From assembly GCA_016710745.1 (NCBI GenBank), contig JADJVB010000005.1, positions 310,001-374,000 of the forward strand: DNA of 64,000 nucleotides, given 5' to 3'. Shown here piece after piece: positions 7,995-15,944 of this stretch (position 1 is the stretch's first letter; every line of letters begins with the position of its first letter). This DNA comes from Chitinophagaceae bacterium (GTDB lineage Bacteria; Bacteroidota; Bacteroidia; Chitinophagales; Chitinophagaceae). A program made the translations under genes and the position numbers. A model generated the notes under the pieces. It was not told the origin of the DNA. It worked only from the letters and a program-made list of their open reading frames with translations, and did not search any database.

Positions 7995-9268
7995 AGAACA
8001 GGGTAGTCATAACAGGGCTGGGCGTAGTTGCGCCAAATGCAGCAGGCATTGAGTCGTTCAACGAAGCCATTCAACAGGGCGTATCAGGAATTCGTTTTTA
8101 CCAGGAACTTGAAGATCTCCATTTTTCCTGCTGTATCGGGGGCATACCGCCGGTAACCGATGAAATGGCTCAAAAATATTTAACCCCACTTCAATTAAAA
8201 AATTTCAACAGCTCGGGCATACTGTACGGCTGTATGGCCGGTATGGATGCCTGGACAGATGCCCGTTTACCGGTAGCTGCTTCAGAAACACCCGATTGGG
8301 ACAGCGGCACCGTATTTGGCACCGGTATTTCGGGCGTTGAAAAATTCAGGGAATCCATTTACAAAATTGACGATAAAAAGGTTCGAAAACTGGGCAGCAC
8401 GGCCGTATTGCAAACGATGGCCAGCGGTGTGTCGGCCTACCTGAGTGGTATACTTGGGTTGGGGAACCTGGTAACCAGCAATTCATCGGCCTGTTGTACC
8501 GGCACCGAATCGATATTGATGGGCTTCGAGCGCGTACAATCCGGAAAAGCCAAACGGATGCTGGTTGGCGGATGCAGCGATCATGGGCCGTATATCTGGG
8601 GAGGTTTTGATGCGATGAAAGTAATTACCTACAAACATAATGGCGAGCCCGAAAAAGCGTCGCGGCCCATGAGTGCATCAGCCAGTGGTTTTGTGCCCGG
8701 AAGTGGTGCCGGTGCCATGGTACTCGAAACGCTCGCCAGTGCTGTTGAACGCGGTGCCGATATCTATGCCGAAATTTTAGGAGGGGCCTCCAATGCAGGC
8801 GGCCAACGGGGAACCGGCACCATGACGGCGCCAAATGCTGAAGCCGTTCAGCGCTGTATCAAAGCGGCCATGGCAGACGCAGGCATTCAATCAGCTGATA
8901 TCGACCTGATCAATGGCCACCTTACCGCCACGGTTAAAGATGGTATGGAAATACAAAACTGGGCCCTTGCCCTGGATAGAAAAGGAAAGGATTTTCCGTT
9001 TATTCATTCGTTGAAATCCATGATCGGCCATTGCCTGGGCGCCGCAGGCGCCATAGAAACCGTGGCCGCCGTGCTCTGTTTAAAACATGGATCTATTTTT
9101 CCTTCCATAAATTGTGAAGATATACACCCGGATATTTGCGAAATAATTGCTGCTGAAAAAATTCCACAGCAACTTATCAAATGGGATAACTTAGAGGTTA
9201 TTGCCAAAGCAAGTTTTGGCTTTGGCGATGTAAATTCCTGTATCATTTTAAAAAAATATACCGCATGA
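7991..9268 (+). CDS. Beta-ketoacyl-ACP synthase (FabF-like condensing enzyme)
   Basis: 425 residues from the ATG at 7991 (MKNRVVITGLGVVAPN), which overlaps the dehydratase stop. The condensing triad is present: Cys168 in NSSACCTGTES, His310 in LINGHLTATVKDG and His347 in SLKSMIGHCLGAAGA. The usual EAHGTGT around the first His reads NGHLTAT, so this is a divergent branch related to FabF and to type II polyketide or aryl-polyene ketosynthases. It probably performs decarboxylative elongation of an acyl chain on the operon's own carrier protein. No chain-length-factor partner lies nearby. Confidence 0.9.
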   Translation: MKNRVVITGLGVVAPNAAGIESFNEAIQQGVSGIRFYQELEDLHFSCCIGGIPPVTDEMAQKYLTPLQLKNFNSSGILYGCMAGMDAWTDARLPVAASETPDWDSGTVFGTGISGVEKFRESIYKIDDKKVRKLGSTAVLQTMASGVSAYLSGILGLGNLVTSNSSACCTGTESILMGFERVQSGKAKRMLVGGCSDHGPYIWGGFDAMKVITYKHNGEPEKASRPMSASASGFVPGSGAGAMVLETLASAVERGADIYAEILGGASNAGGQRGTGTMTAPNAEAVQRCIKAAMADAGIQSADIDLINGHLTATVKDGMEIQNWALALDRKGKDFPFIHSLKSMIGHCLGAAGAIETVAAVLCLKHGSIFPSINCEDIHPDICEIIAAEKIPQQLIKWDNLEVIAKASFGFGDVNSCIILKKYTA

Positions 9269-9519
9269 CCAATGAAGCACTGATAGCCTCCTTAAAAACC
9301 ATTGTAAAGCCCTATGTGCGAAATGAGGAGGGATTTAAAAACATGACTGAACACACTGATTTTTTAACCGACCTGCAGATCAATTCGGCTAACCTCGTTG
9401 ATGTTATCCTGGATATTGAAAACGAATTTGATATTGAAATTGATAATGAGTCGATGGAAAAAATGCTCTCCGTGAAAGCAGCCATGGAAATAATTACAAC
9501 CAAACTCAGCGAAAAATGA
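9265..9519 (+). CDS. Acyl carrier protein
   Basis: 84 residues, acidic. The likely 4'-phosphopantetheine site is Ser41 in DLQINSANLVDVILDIE; the canonical DSL triad reads NSA here, so the aspartate before the serine is replaced by Asn. Helix II residues after the serine (LVDVILDIENEFDIEI) are typical of carrier proteins. It overlaps the ketosynthase and the phosphopantetheinyl transferase by four bases each. It should carry the growing acyl chain for the ketosynthase, dehydratase and enoyl reductase, then hand it to the type III synthase (inference). Confidence 0.9.
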   Translation: MTNEALIASLKTIVKPYVRNEEGFKNMTEHTDFLTDLQINSANLVDVILDIENEFDIEIDNESMEKMLSVKAAMEIITTKLSEK

Positions 9520-10097
9520 CCGGTAACGACATTGTAGACCTGGCGAGCGCCGCTTCAGAAAGCCATTGGAAAAGAAAAGGCTTTCTTGAAAAATTGTTTA
9601 CCGCAGAAGAACAACGGTATATCCGATCGGCGGCTTCACCCGAACTGATCGTGTGGAGAATGTGGACCATGAAGGAAAGTGCATACAAAATATATACGCA
9701 GCAACATGGCGGTCGATTTTTTGCGCCCCAAAAATTTAATTGCCGGATATTGTCAACTATACTCGGAGAGGTTATTTTCAGAGAACACATTTATCAAACC
9801 CAAACCCAATGCACTGCGGAATATGTATACAGCATAGCCGGAGTAAAAGCATTGGGATTGAATCCTTTTTTGAATACCTGTTTTACCGTTTCGGGTCATT
9901 CATATCCGGCTACTGCAAATTTTGTTTATCAAAAAATAATTGCCGATTATGCAAGGGCAACTGATCAAAAAAAAACTAATTATACGTTGGCCAAAGATCG
10001 AAACTATGTTCCCTTTTTATACAACAAAGCAGACCGGTATTGTATCCCGATCTCAATAACACACCATGGCCGGTACGCTGCATTCACCATCAATTAA
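9516..10097 (+). CDS. 4'-phosphopantetheinyl transferase
   Basis: 193 residues. The N-terminal GNDIVDL (residues 3-9) holds the Mg-binding aspartate region, and WTMKESAYK (residues 50-58) is the WxxKE(A/S)xxK signature of phosphopantetheinyl transferases. Its length lies between AcpS (about 120) and full Sfp types (about 230). Direct overlap with the ACP gene implies that it activates this ACP by adding phosphopantetheine from CoA. A dedicated transferase supports a self-contained pathway and may relate to the ACP's unusual NSA motif. Confidence 0.9.
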   Translation: MTGNDIVDLASAASESHWKRKGFLEKLFTAEEQRYIRSAASPELIVWRMWTMKESAYKIYTQQHGGRFFAPQKFNCRILSTILGEVIFREHIYQTQTQCTAEYVYSIAGVKALGLNPFLNTCFTVSGHSYPATANFVYQKIIADYARATDQKKTNYTLAKDRNYVPFLYNKADRYCIPISITHHGRYAAFTIN

Positions 10098-10106
10098 TTT
10101 TATAGT

Positions 10107-10547
10107 ATGAAACCAATTCTGGAGCAAGCCATTGAAAAATTAAACGTAGATAAAAAACTAATCCTGGTGTATGCTATTGTTTACCTGGCCTGGGGAACCG
10201 GCATGAACTATTTTGGCATATTCATGCAAATCGCCAGGTTCACTTACTGGTGGCAGATCATTACCTGCTACCTGTTGTATATGGTGCCGGTATCTTTATT
10301 ATTAAGGAACCTGCCTTTTCATGCTCAGTATGCTTACGGACTGGTAGCCATGGGCTTCCTGGAGTTTGGCGGCTATGCAATCCAATCATCTTATGTGTAC
10401 CCCGACAATATTTTAGAAAAACTTTTTACGCCGCAAAATTTTGCGCTGGGTATGGCCTTGTTCTTTGCCCTTTATTTTCCGGTTGGCAATTGGGCGGTGG
10501 GTAAGATCTATGGCGCCATTTTTAAACCGCAGCAAAAAAGTACCTGA
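10107..10547 (+). CDS. Small integral membrane protein at the end of the polyketide operon
   Basis: 146 residues with about four hydrophobic helices (LILVYAIVYLAWGTGMNYF, IITCYLLYMVPVSLLL, YGLVAMGFLEFGGYA, FALGMALFFALYFPVGNW). I do not recognise the family. It begins nine bases after the phosphopantetheinyl transferase and is the last plus-strand gene before a convergent ATP-grasp gene, so it is probably the operon's final cistron. A role in placing or transporting a lipid product in the membrane is conceivable but is only context-based. Confidence 0.7.
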   Translation: MKPILEQAIEKLNVDKKLILVYAIVYLAWGTGMNYFGIFMQIARFTYWWQIITCYLLYMVPVSLLLRNLPFHAQYAYGLVAMGFLEFGGYAIQSSYVYPDNILEKLFTPQNFALGMALFFALYFPVGNWAVGKIYGAIFKPQQKST

Positions 10548-10560
10548 TTTATTTTCCAGG

Positions 10561-11613
10561 CTATTTTATCTGCGCATCAACTTCCCTGATCAACTTAAAA
10601 TGGGCCTTTATATCTTTTAAAAATTTTCGCCCCTTTTTATAAGGCCAGGGTTTTATACCCTGCCTGCTGTTATACCGGCAGATCCTGTACAGGGCATTCC
10701 AGTGCATTAATATTTCCCGGTAAGCACCAATCAGCGTATAGCCGGTATCATAAAAATGATTGGGTTCGGCACCACAACCATTATACTCCAGTATGGTAAA
10801 ATTTTGGTTGTTTTTCAGATCTTCCACGTTGGTGCACATGATATCGTACCGGCCATAAAAAAAATCGTTGATACCGATGCTGATCTCATCAAAAATAGAA
10901 ACCAACCGGTCGTCAATATGTTCTTTCAGATCTACAAAATGTGCACCCCGGTTATGATTGGCCGCATAACTCAACATAAACTTTTCACCGGCCGGAATAA
11001 CCCGGTCAAACTGCTCCCGGTGTTTATTGAACATTTCGTCAATTCTTTTCTTTGCTTTGGGATGTTGCCTGATCAGTTGTTCCAACGTATCCCGTCCGTT
11101 ACCGGTTACCTGCAAGGGTATTTTATGAAGGAAGCCGGTGATCATTCCTTTTTTTTCATCCGGCTGGCGAATATAAAACACGCTTACTTCCATGGGGTAA
11201 TCAACCAACTGCTGTACCATGTACTCTACCGGAATTTTTTCGTGGTAATTTCGCAATTCAGCCAGTGTATCAATTTTACGGAACAGGATTCCCTGGCAGG
11301 CAACTTCCGGCTTAACGATAAATGGTAATTGAATGCCACTACCCAACAGTTTTTCGGAAACCTGTTCAAAAGACTGTTCGGGCAAAACATTGAAAGTGGC
11401 CGGATATAATTGATCAGGAAGTAAACCATACATTTCTTTCTTTGGCTCTCCGTCCAGTCCGCCAAAAGTAATTTTAGGATTACTGGGCGTAAAAAACCAA
11501 ACAGCACCAGACCGCAGCATATACCAGCCCAAAACCGGTACGATAGGCGCATACAGCAGTTTAAACGGCCATGCTTCCCAGTTTATAATACGGTCTATCA
11601 GTTTTTTTATCAT
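10561..11613 (-). CDS. ATP-grasp-like protein (D-alanine-D-alanine ligase-related)
   Basis: 350 residues. Features pointing to an ATP-grasp fold are LPFIVKPEVACQG (the lysine-bearing strand that binds ATP), EYMVQQLVDYPMEVSVFYI, and a C-terminal YDIMC-rich segment followed by FTILEYNGCGAEPNH, the acidic and Asn metal-binding end. It has a short hydrophobic N-terminal stretch. No partner enzyme adjoins it. It converges on the polyketide operon with 13 bp between stops, so it is unlikely to belong to that pathway. Substrate unknown. Confidence 0.6.
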   Translation of the reverse strand: MIKKLIDRIINWEAWPFKLLYAPIVPVLGWYMLRSGAVWFFTPSNPKITFGGLDGEPKKEMYGLLPDQLYPATFNVLPEQSFEQVSEKLLGSGIQLPFIVKPEVACQGILFRKIDTLAELRNYHEKIPVEYMVQQLVDYPMEVSVFYIRQPDEKKGMITGFLHKIPLQVTGNGRDTLEQLIRQHPKAKKRIDEMFNKHREQFDRVIPAGEKFMLSYAANHNRGAHFVDLKEHIDDRLVSIFDEISIGINDFFYGRYDIMCTNVEDLKNNQNFTILEYNGCGAEPNHFYDTGYTLIGAYREILMHWNALYRICRYNSRQGIKPWPYKKGRKFLKDIKAHFKLIREVDAQIK

Positions 11614-11723
11614 AATGGATAACTGCGAAGGTATCTAAAATGTTCTGCTATTCAGGCTACGCTTCGAAGTACACAAAGAAACAGCCCGTGGATCCCCGTA
11701 TTGGTGAGAAACCTTAACAAGTT

Positions 11724-11752
11724 TTTGTTTAAACCCGAATGACTTATTTTTG
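11724..11752 (+). promoter_or_regulatory. Promoter with -33 TTTG and -7 TATTTTTG
   Basis: TTTG (11724-11727) and TATTTTTG (11745-11752) are separated by 17 bp, matching the Bacteroidota TTTG/TAnnTTTG promoter. Transcription would start near 11759. This supports the ATG at 11804 over an in-frame TTG at 11750 that lies inside the -7 element. Confidence 0.6.
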
Positions 11753-11803
11753 CCCGAAACCATATTGGTTTTTACAGTAACTTTCCTGAATAAAATTGAA
11801 CCG

Positions 11804-13033
11804 ATGCATGTACCAACAATGGCAGAGATGATGGCAAAAGGCGAGAGCCCGGAAGTTTTATTTTGGGTTGGTTGTGCCGGAAGTTTTGATCAGCGGGCAC
11901 AAAAAATTACCCGGGCCTTTGTAACCATTTTAGACAAAGTGGGCGTAAACTATGCCATATTGGGTAAGGAAGAAATGTGCACCGGTGATCCGGCACGCCG
12001 TTCGGGTAACGAGTTCATGTTTCAGATGATGGCCTATCAGAATATTCAGATCCTGAATGGGTATGGCATTAAAAAAATTGTAACGGCCTGTCCGCATTGT
12101 TTCAATACGTTAAAAAATGAGTATCCCGAACTGGGTGGTACCTATGAAGTAATTCATCACGCTACCTTTTTACAGCAACTGATTGATGAAGGAAAAATAA
12201 AAATGACCGAAGGAGGCAGTTTTAAAGGTAAAAAAATAACCTATCACGATAGTTGTTACCTGGGCAGGGCCAATAACATTTATGAAGCGCCCCGCAAGGT
12301 TCTGGAAGCGCTGGATGTGTCGCTGGTAGAGATGAAACGCTGCCGCAGTAACGGTTTATGTTGCGGCGCCGGTGGTGCCCAAATGTTTAAGGAAGAAGAA
12401 AAAGGCGATACCCGGATCAATTTTGAACGAGCCAATGAAGCATTGGAAACCGGCGCCTCTGTAATTGCAGCGGCCTGCCCTTTTTGCAATACCATGATGA
12501 CCGATGGCGTTAAAAAGATGAACCTCGATTTTAAAGAACATATTCCTGCCGACTTTGATGATAAGTCACACGTGTGGATCTATCAAAGCAGCCGCTTGTT
12601 TTTCATGAGCGAAGCGTTGCAGATGGAAGACATGCTCAACGATTTTGTGAGCAACTGGAAAAGTCATGGCGACCCGGTAAAAGGATACGCCAATTTATTT
12701 TTTGGCCATTTTATCCTGTTGATGGCCGATGAATCTGCAACCGGCGTTAGCGGTTGCAGCACCGACAGCTCGGTTCACCTGATCAAGAGCATTGAAGAAA
12801 AATTCAAGGTGCAACTATTCGACAGGCAAAATCTCGCTTTTATCGTAAAAGATAAAATACAGCTTTTACCGCTTAATCAACTCGACTATGCGGTAGACAA
12901 TGATTTTATCAGCGCAGAAACATTGTATTTCAATAATACCGTTTTGTCTAAAAAAGAGCTGTTGGAAAAATGGATCGTACCTGTAAAAGAAAGCTGGCTG
13001 GCCAAAAGGGTGCAATTCTCTGATAAATTATAA
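11804..13033 (+). CDS. CCG-domain (Fe-S)-binding protein fused to a Bacteroidota domain usually called ABC transporter ATPase
   Basis: 409 residues in two parts. Residues 1-240 are a heterodisulfide-reductase-type iron-sulfur protein: Cys24 in FWVGCAGSF, Cys59, CPHC (96-99), Cys151 in HDSCYLGR, CCGAGG (186-191) and CPFC (225-228), that is, CCG cysteine-rich modules. Residues from about 248 (IPADFDDKSHVWIYQS) to the end match, from memory, a separate family of about 160 residues often mislabelled ABC transporter ATPase; it contains GVSGCSTDSSVHLIKS and no Walker motif. The two are normally adjacent genes, so a single 409-residue frame is unusual. The N-terminal part probably serves in electron transfer. 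An in-frame TTG upstream was rejected because it overlaps the promoter. Confidence 0.8.
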   Translation: MHVPTMAEMMAKGESPEVLFWVGCAGSFDQRAQKITRAFVTILDKVGVNYAILGKEEMCTGDPARRSGNEFMFQMMAYQNIQILNGYGIKKIVTACPHCFNTLKNEYPELGGTYEVIHHATFLQQLIDEGKIKMTEGGSFKGKKITYHDSCYLGRANNIYEAPRKVLEALDVSLVEMKRCRSNGLCCGAGGAQMFKEEEKGDTRINFERANEALETGASVIAAACPFCNTMMTDGVKKMNLDFKEHIPADFDDKSHVWIYQSSRLFFMSEALQMEDMLNDFVSNWKSHGDPVKGYANLFFGHFILLMADESATGVSGCSTDSSVHLIKSIEEKFKVQLFDRQNLAFIVKDKIQLLPLNQLDYAVDNDFISAETLYFNNTVLSKKELLEKWIVPVKESWLAKRVQFSDKL

Positions 13034-13154
13034 GAACAAGCCCTTGCAGTCTTGTTCTACCCCTCTCCGCACGCATCTTTGTGCATGACCACTGAAATAA
13101 AATTACGCGGTCATTTGAACCAAGTTCTATATTTTTATGCGTTAAAAAAATAAA

Positions 13155-15191
13155 ATGAGAAAATATTTCCTTGCCTTGGCTGTTGTTGCAGCCCTTTTAT
13201 GTAGTCCGGCCGTATCGAAAGCACAGGGCACTGTAAAAAAGAAATTTATCGATCCTGCCAACATGGATCTTTCGGTAAAACCCGGCGATAATTTTTACCT
13301 GTATGCCAATGGCACCTGGATCAAAAACACACCCATCCCAAGTTCCAAAACGCGTTGGGGAAGTTTTGATGCCCTGTCGGAAGAGAGCTCACTGGCGCTG
13401 AAAGGATTGCTCGAAGACGCAGCCAAAGCTCCGGGCGATAACCCTTTGATGAAACGGGTCGGCGATTTTTATTCCAGTGCTATGGACAGTATGGCAATCG
13501 AAAAGCTGGGCTATAAACCCATAAAACAATACCTCAACGATATTGAATTCCTGAGTTCAAAAGCGGAAGTATTGAAGTACATGAATTTTCTGCGGGCGCA
13601 GTCCATCAGCTCCCCGTTATACCGCATTGGTGTTGGCCAGGATGCCAAAGACGTTACCAAATATATCATCAGCATCGGTCAGGGGGGAACCACTTTACCC
13701 GACCGGGACTATTACCTGAAAAATGATGCCAGGTATCAAAAAATACGGACCGATTACACACAATATATGGTTACCCTTTTTAAGCTTTGCGGCGAAAATG
13801 AAGCTAAAGCCATGATGAATGCCATCATCGTCATGCAACTGGAAACAACCATTGCCCAGGCACAAATGAGCCGTGTGGAGATGCGTGACCCTAAAAAATT
13901 ATACAACAAATTTTCGGTTGACGGATTAACTGAGAACACGCCAAACCTGAATTGGCAGAATATCTTGCCGGAGTTGGGGTACAAAACCAAACCCGATAGT
14001 TTGATCGTAAGTAATCCAAAATTCCTGGTTTATATAGATTCGTTATTAGCTAAGGTTTCGCTGCCAGACTGGAAAACCTATTTAAAATGGGGCGTAATGC
14101 GTGATGCAGCGCCATTTCTCAGCAGCCCTTTTGTTGACGCCAATTTTGCCTACAATCAGTCGCTGAGCGGACAAAAAGAGCAAACCCCGCGTTGGCAACG
14201 CATGAGTGGTTTAATCGACCGCCAGTTGGGTGATCTGCTGGGACAACTATATGTTGACAAATATTTTAACCATGACGCCAAGGTACGAATGCTGGAACTG
14301 GTTCATAACCTGGAGTCGGCTTTTGAAAGCCGGATCAAAAAACTGGATTGGATGAGCGAAGAAACCAAGCCCAGGGCGCTGGCCAAGCTCCATGCATTCA
14401 CCGAAAAAATTGGTTTCCCCGATAAATGGAAAAATTATGCAGGGCTGGAAATAAAAGCAGATGACTTTCTCGGAAATTTACGCCGTTGTAACCAATGGGC
14501 TTATGAAGAAAACATTAACAAGTTGGGCAAACCCATTGATAAAACCGAGTGGGGCATGACGCCTTCCACCGTTAATGCCTATTACAGTGCTTTAAAAAAT
14601 GAAATTGTTTTTCCTGCCGGCATCTTACGTTTCCCGTTCTTTGATTTTAATGCCGATGATGCCATTAATTACGGCGGTATCGGTGCTGTTATCGGCCATG
14701 AAATGACCCATGGTTTTGATGACCAGGGCAGGCAGTTTGATGCCGTCGGAAACCTCCAGGACTGGTGGAACAAATCGGATGCCGACGAATTTAAAAAGCG
14801 CGCCGATGAAGTGGTGGAGCAATACAATGGCTATGTTATTTTGGATACCCTGCATGTTAATGGTAAACTCACCCTCGGTGAAAACCTGGCCGACCTGGGC
14901 GGCCTCAGCATTGCTTACGAAGCATTCAAAAATACCAAACAGGGAAAAAGCAATAAAAAAATTGATGGTTTCACACCCGATCAGCGTTTCTTTTTAAACT
15001 GGAGCCAGGTATGGCGTAATAATATTTTACCGGAAGCTGCCGCCCAGCGTATTGTAACAGACAGCCATGCGCCGGGTGTGCATCGCAGTAACGGGCCGCT
15101 CACCAATATCGACGCATTCTATAAAGCTTTTGATGTTAAACCGGGTGATCCCATGTATAAGGCACCCGAATTGAGAACGAGGATATGGTAA
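13155..15191 (+). CDS. M13 family metallopeptidase (neprilysin/PepO-like)
   Basis: 678 residues, full length for the family, with a signal peptide ending at SKAQG. The zinc site is HEMTH (residues 515-519) in VIGHEMTHGFDDQGRQFD, with the third ligand in GENLADLGG. NAYYSALKNEIVFPAGIL is the conserved NAYY substrate-binding segment. The C-terminus ends in RTRIW, where family members end in a conserved tryptophan. It should be a periplasmic or secreted endopeptidase for short peptides. Monocistronic, closed by a strong hairpin terminator 17 bp downstream. Confidence 0.95.
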   Translation: MRKYFLALAVVAALLCSPAVSKAQGTVKKKFIDPANMDLSVKPGDNFYLYANGTWIKNTPIPSSKTRWGSFDALSEESSLALKGLLEDAAKAPGDNPLMKRVGDFYSSAMDSMAIEKLGYKPIKQYLNDIEFLSSKAEVLKYMNFLRAQSISSPLYRIGVGQDAKDVTKYIISIGQGGTTLPDRDYYLKNDARYQKIRTDYTQYMVTLFKLCGENEAKAMMNAIIVMQLETTIAQAQMSRVEMRDPKKLYNKFSVDGLTENTPNLNWQNILPELGYKTKPDSLIVSNPKFLVYIDSLLAKVSLPDWKTYLKWGVMRDAAPFLSSPFVDANFAYNQSLSGQKEQTPRWQRMSGLIDRQLGDLLGQLYVDKYFNHDAKVRMLELVHNLESAFESRIKKLDWMSEETKPRALAKLHAFTEKIGFPDKWKNYAGLEIKADDFLGNLRRCNQWAYEENINKLGKPIDKTEWGMTPSTVNAYYSALKNEIVFPAGILRFPFFDFNADDAINYGGIGAVIGHEMTHGFDDQGRQFDAVGNLQDWWNKSDADEFKKRADEVVEQYNGYVILDTLHVNGKLTLGENLADLGGLSIAYEAFKNTKQGKSNKKIDGFTPDQRFFLNWSQVWRNNILPEAAAQRIVTDSHAPGVHRSNGPLTNIDAFYKAFDVKPGDPMYKAPELRTRIW

Positions 15192-15207
15192 TGTAAAAAT
15201 TTTTGAC

Positions 15208-15240
15208 AAAAAAACCGGTGAAAATATTCCGGTTTTTTTT
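15208..15240 (+). terminator. Rho-independent terminator of the M13 peptidase gene
   Basis: An A-tract followed by CCGG, a ten-base loop, CCGG and a T8 tract; the A and T tracts extend the stem to about 11 pairs. It lies 17 bp after the peptidase stop codon. Confidence 0.75.
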
Positions 15241-15276
15241 ATGCCGTTTTTAAAACCCGTGGCGAAAATTAATCAC

Positions 15277-15741
15277 CTACACCTCCTCCGTATTCACTTT
15301 CTTTACAAAACTGTAATTGTTATTACTGAATTGAAAATGAAAGATCCGGTTATAATCTTTATTGAAAAATTCTTCCGAATCGGCACCAACAATATTGCTG
15401 ATCACATTGAATGCTTCGGTACGGTAACACAATAATATATTCTGCCTGCCACCGGCTTCCTCTTTGTTCATATCTGTAAACATCCTGCTGAGCTGCGTTT
15501 TATCAAAAACAGATTTGATCCCCTTAGTTCCCCGGATGGTATCGCGGCAACGGTTATAGGGGTCGGAGGTTTTTGGATCGCTTGATTGAAACAGAATCTG
15601 GTCAAAATAAATATCTTTAAAATAAGTATCAAGGAATAAACCAAAATCTGTTCCGTCTTTAGAGAGGTGAAGGTAATTGGGAGCATTCGGGTTTTCAACA
15701 AACATTTTTCCGTGCCTGACGATGTATAAATTATTACCCAT
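15277..15741 (-). CDS. Histidine-phosphatase-like protein with degenerate second half
   Basis: 154 residues. The start LYIVRHGKM carries the RHG motif of the histidine phosphatase (phosphoglycerate mutase) superfamily, and FQSSDPKTSDPYNRCRDTI resembles the SSPLxRAxQTA segment. The second catalytic histidine, normally in a SHG motif after a strand, falls where the sequence reads ILLCYRTEAF, so it appears to be missing. The protein may therefore be a non-catalytic relative. Its start lies about 200 bp from the divergent miaB gene. Family placement is moderate and activity doubtful. Confidence 0.55.
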   Translation of the reverse strand: MGNNLYIVRHGKMFVENPNAPNYLHLSKDGTDFGLFLDTYFKDIYFDQILFQSSDPKTSDPYNRCRDTIRGTKGIKSVFDKTQLSRMFTDMNKEEAGGRQNILLCYRTEAFNVISNIVGADSEEFFNKDYNRIFHFQFSNNNYSFVKKVNTEEV

Positions 15742-15918
15742 AAAGATGTGCTGAATTTAATTCTTCTAATAACCCCCGAAAACTTGAAATGCAGGAAATG
15801 AAAGATGTCAGGCCGGTAAATTTAAGCTATTATACAGATATTCTGGTAAATACCTATTCGGCAGCACCAGTTCAGCACTAATCCTTCTGCCATCCTGTCA
15901 TAATCTCCCGGTTTTAAC

Positions 15919-15926
15919 TATCTTTG
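15919..15926 (+). promoter_or_regulatory. Candidate -7 element for miaB
   Basis: TATCTTTG matches TAnnTTTG 18 bp before the miaB start. No good TTTG lies at -33 (only CCTG 21 bp upstream), so support is partial. Confidence 0.35.
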
Positions 15927-15944
15927 CCCACTTAATTATCGAAA

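Noticed and set aside
10756..11328. 190-residue open frame antisense to the ATP-grasp gene
   Set aside because: No motif or start context, while the minus-strand gene has ATP-grasp features.
10561..11613. ATP-grasp gene as part of the polyketide pathway
   Set aside because: It is on the opposite strand, converging on the operon, with no shared promoter or functional link visible.
13114..13135. TTTG and TATATTTT as promoter of the M13 peptidase gene
   Set aside because: The spacer is only 10 bp, far below the usual 17-21.
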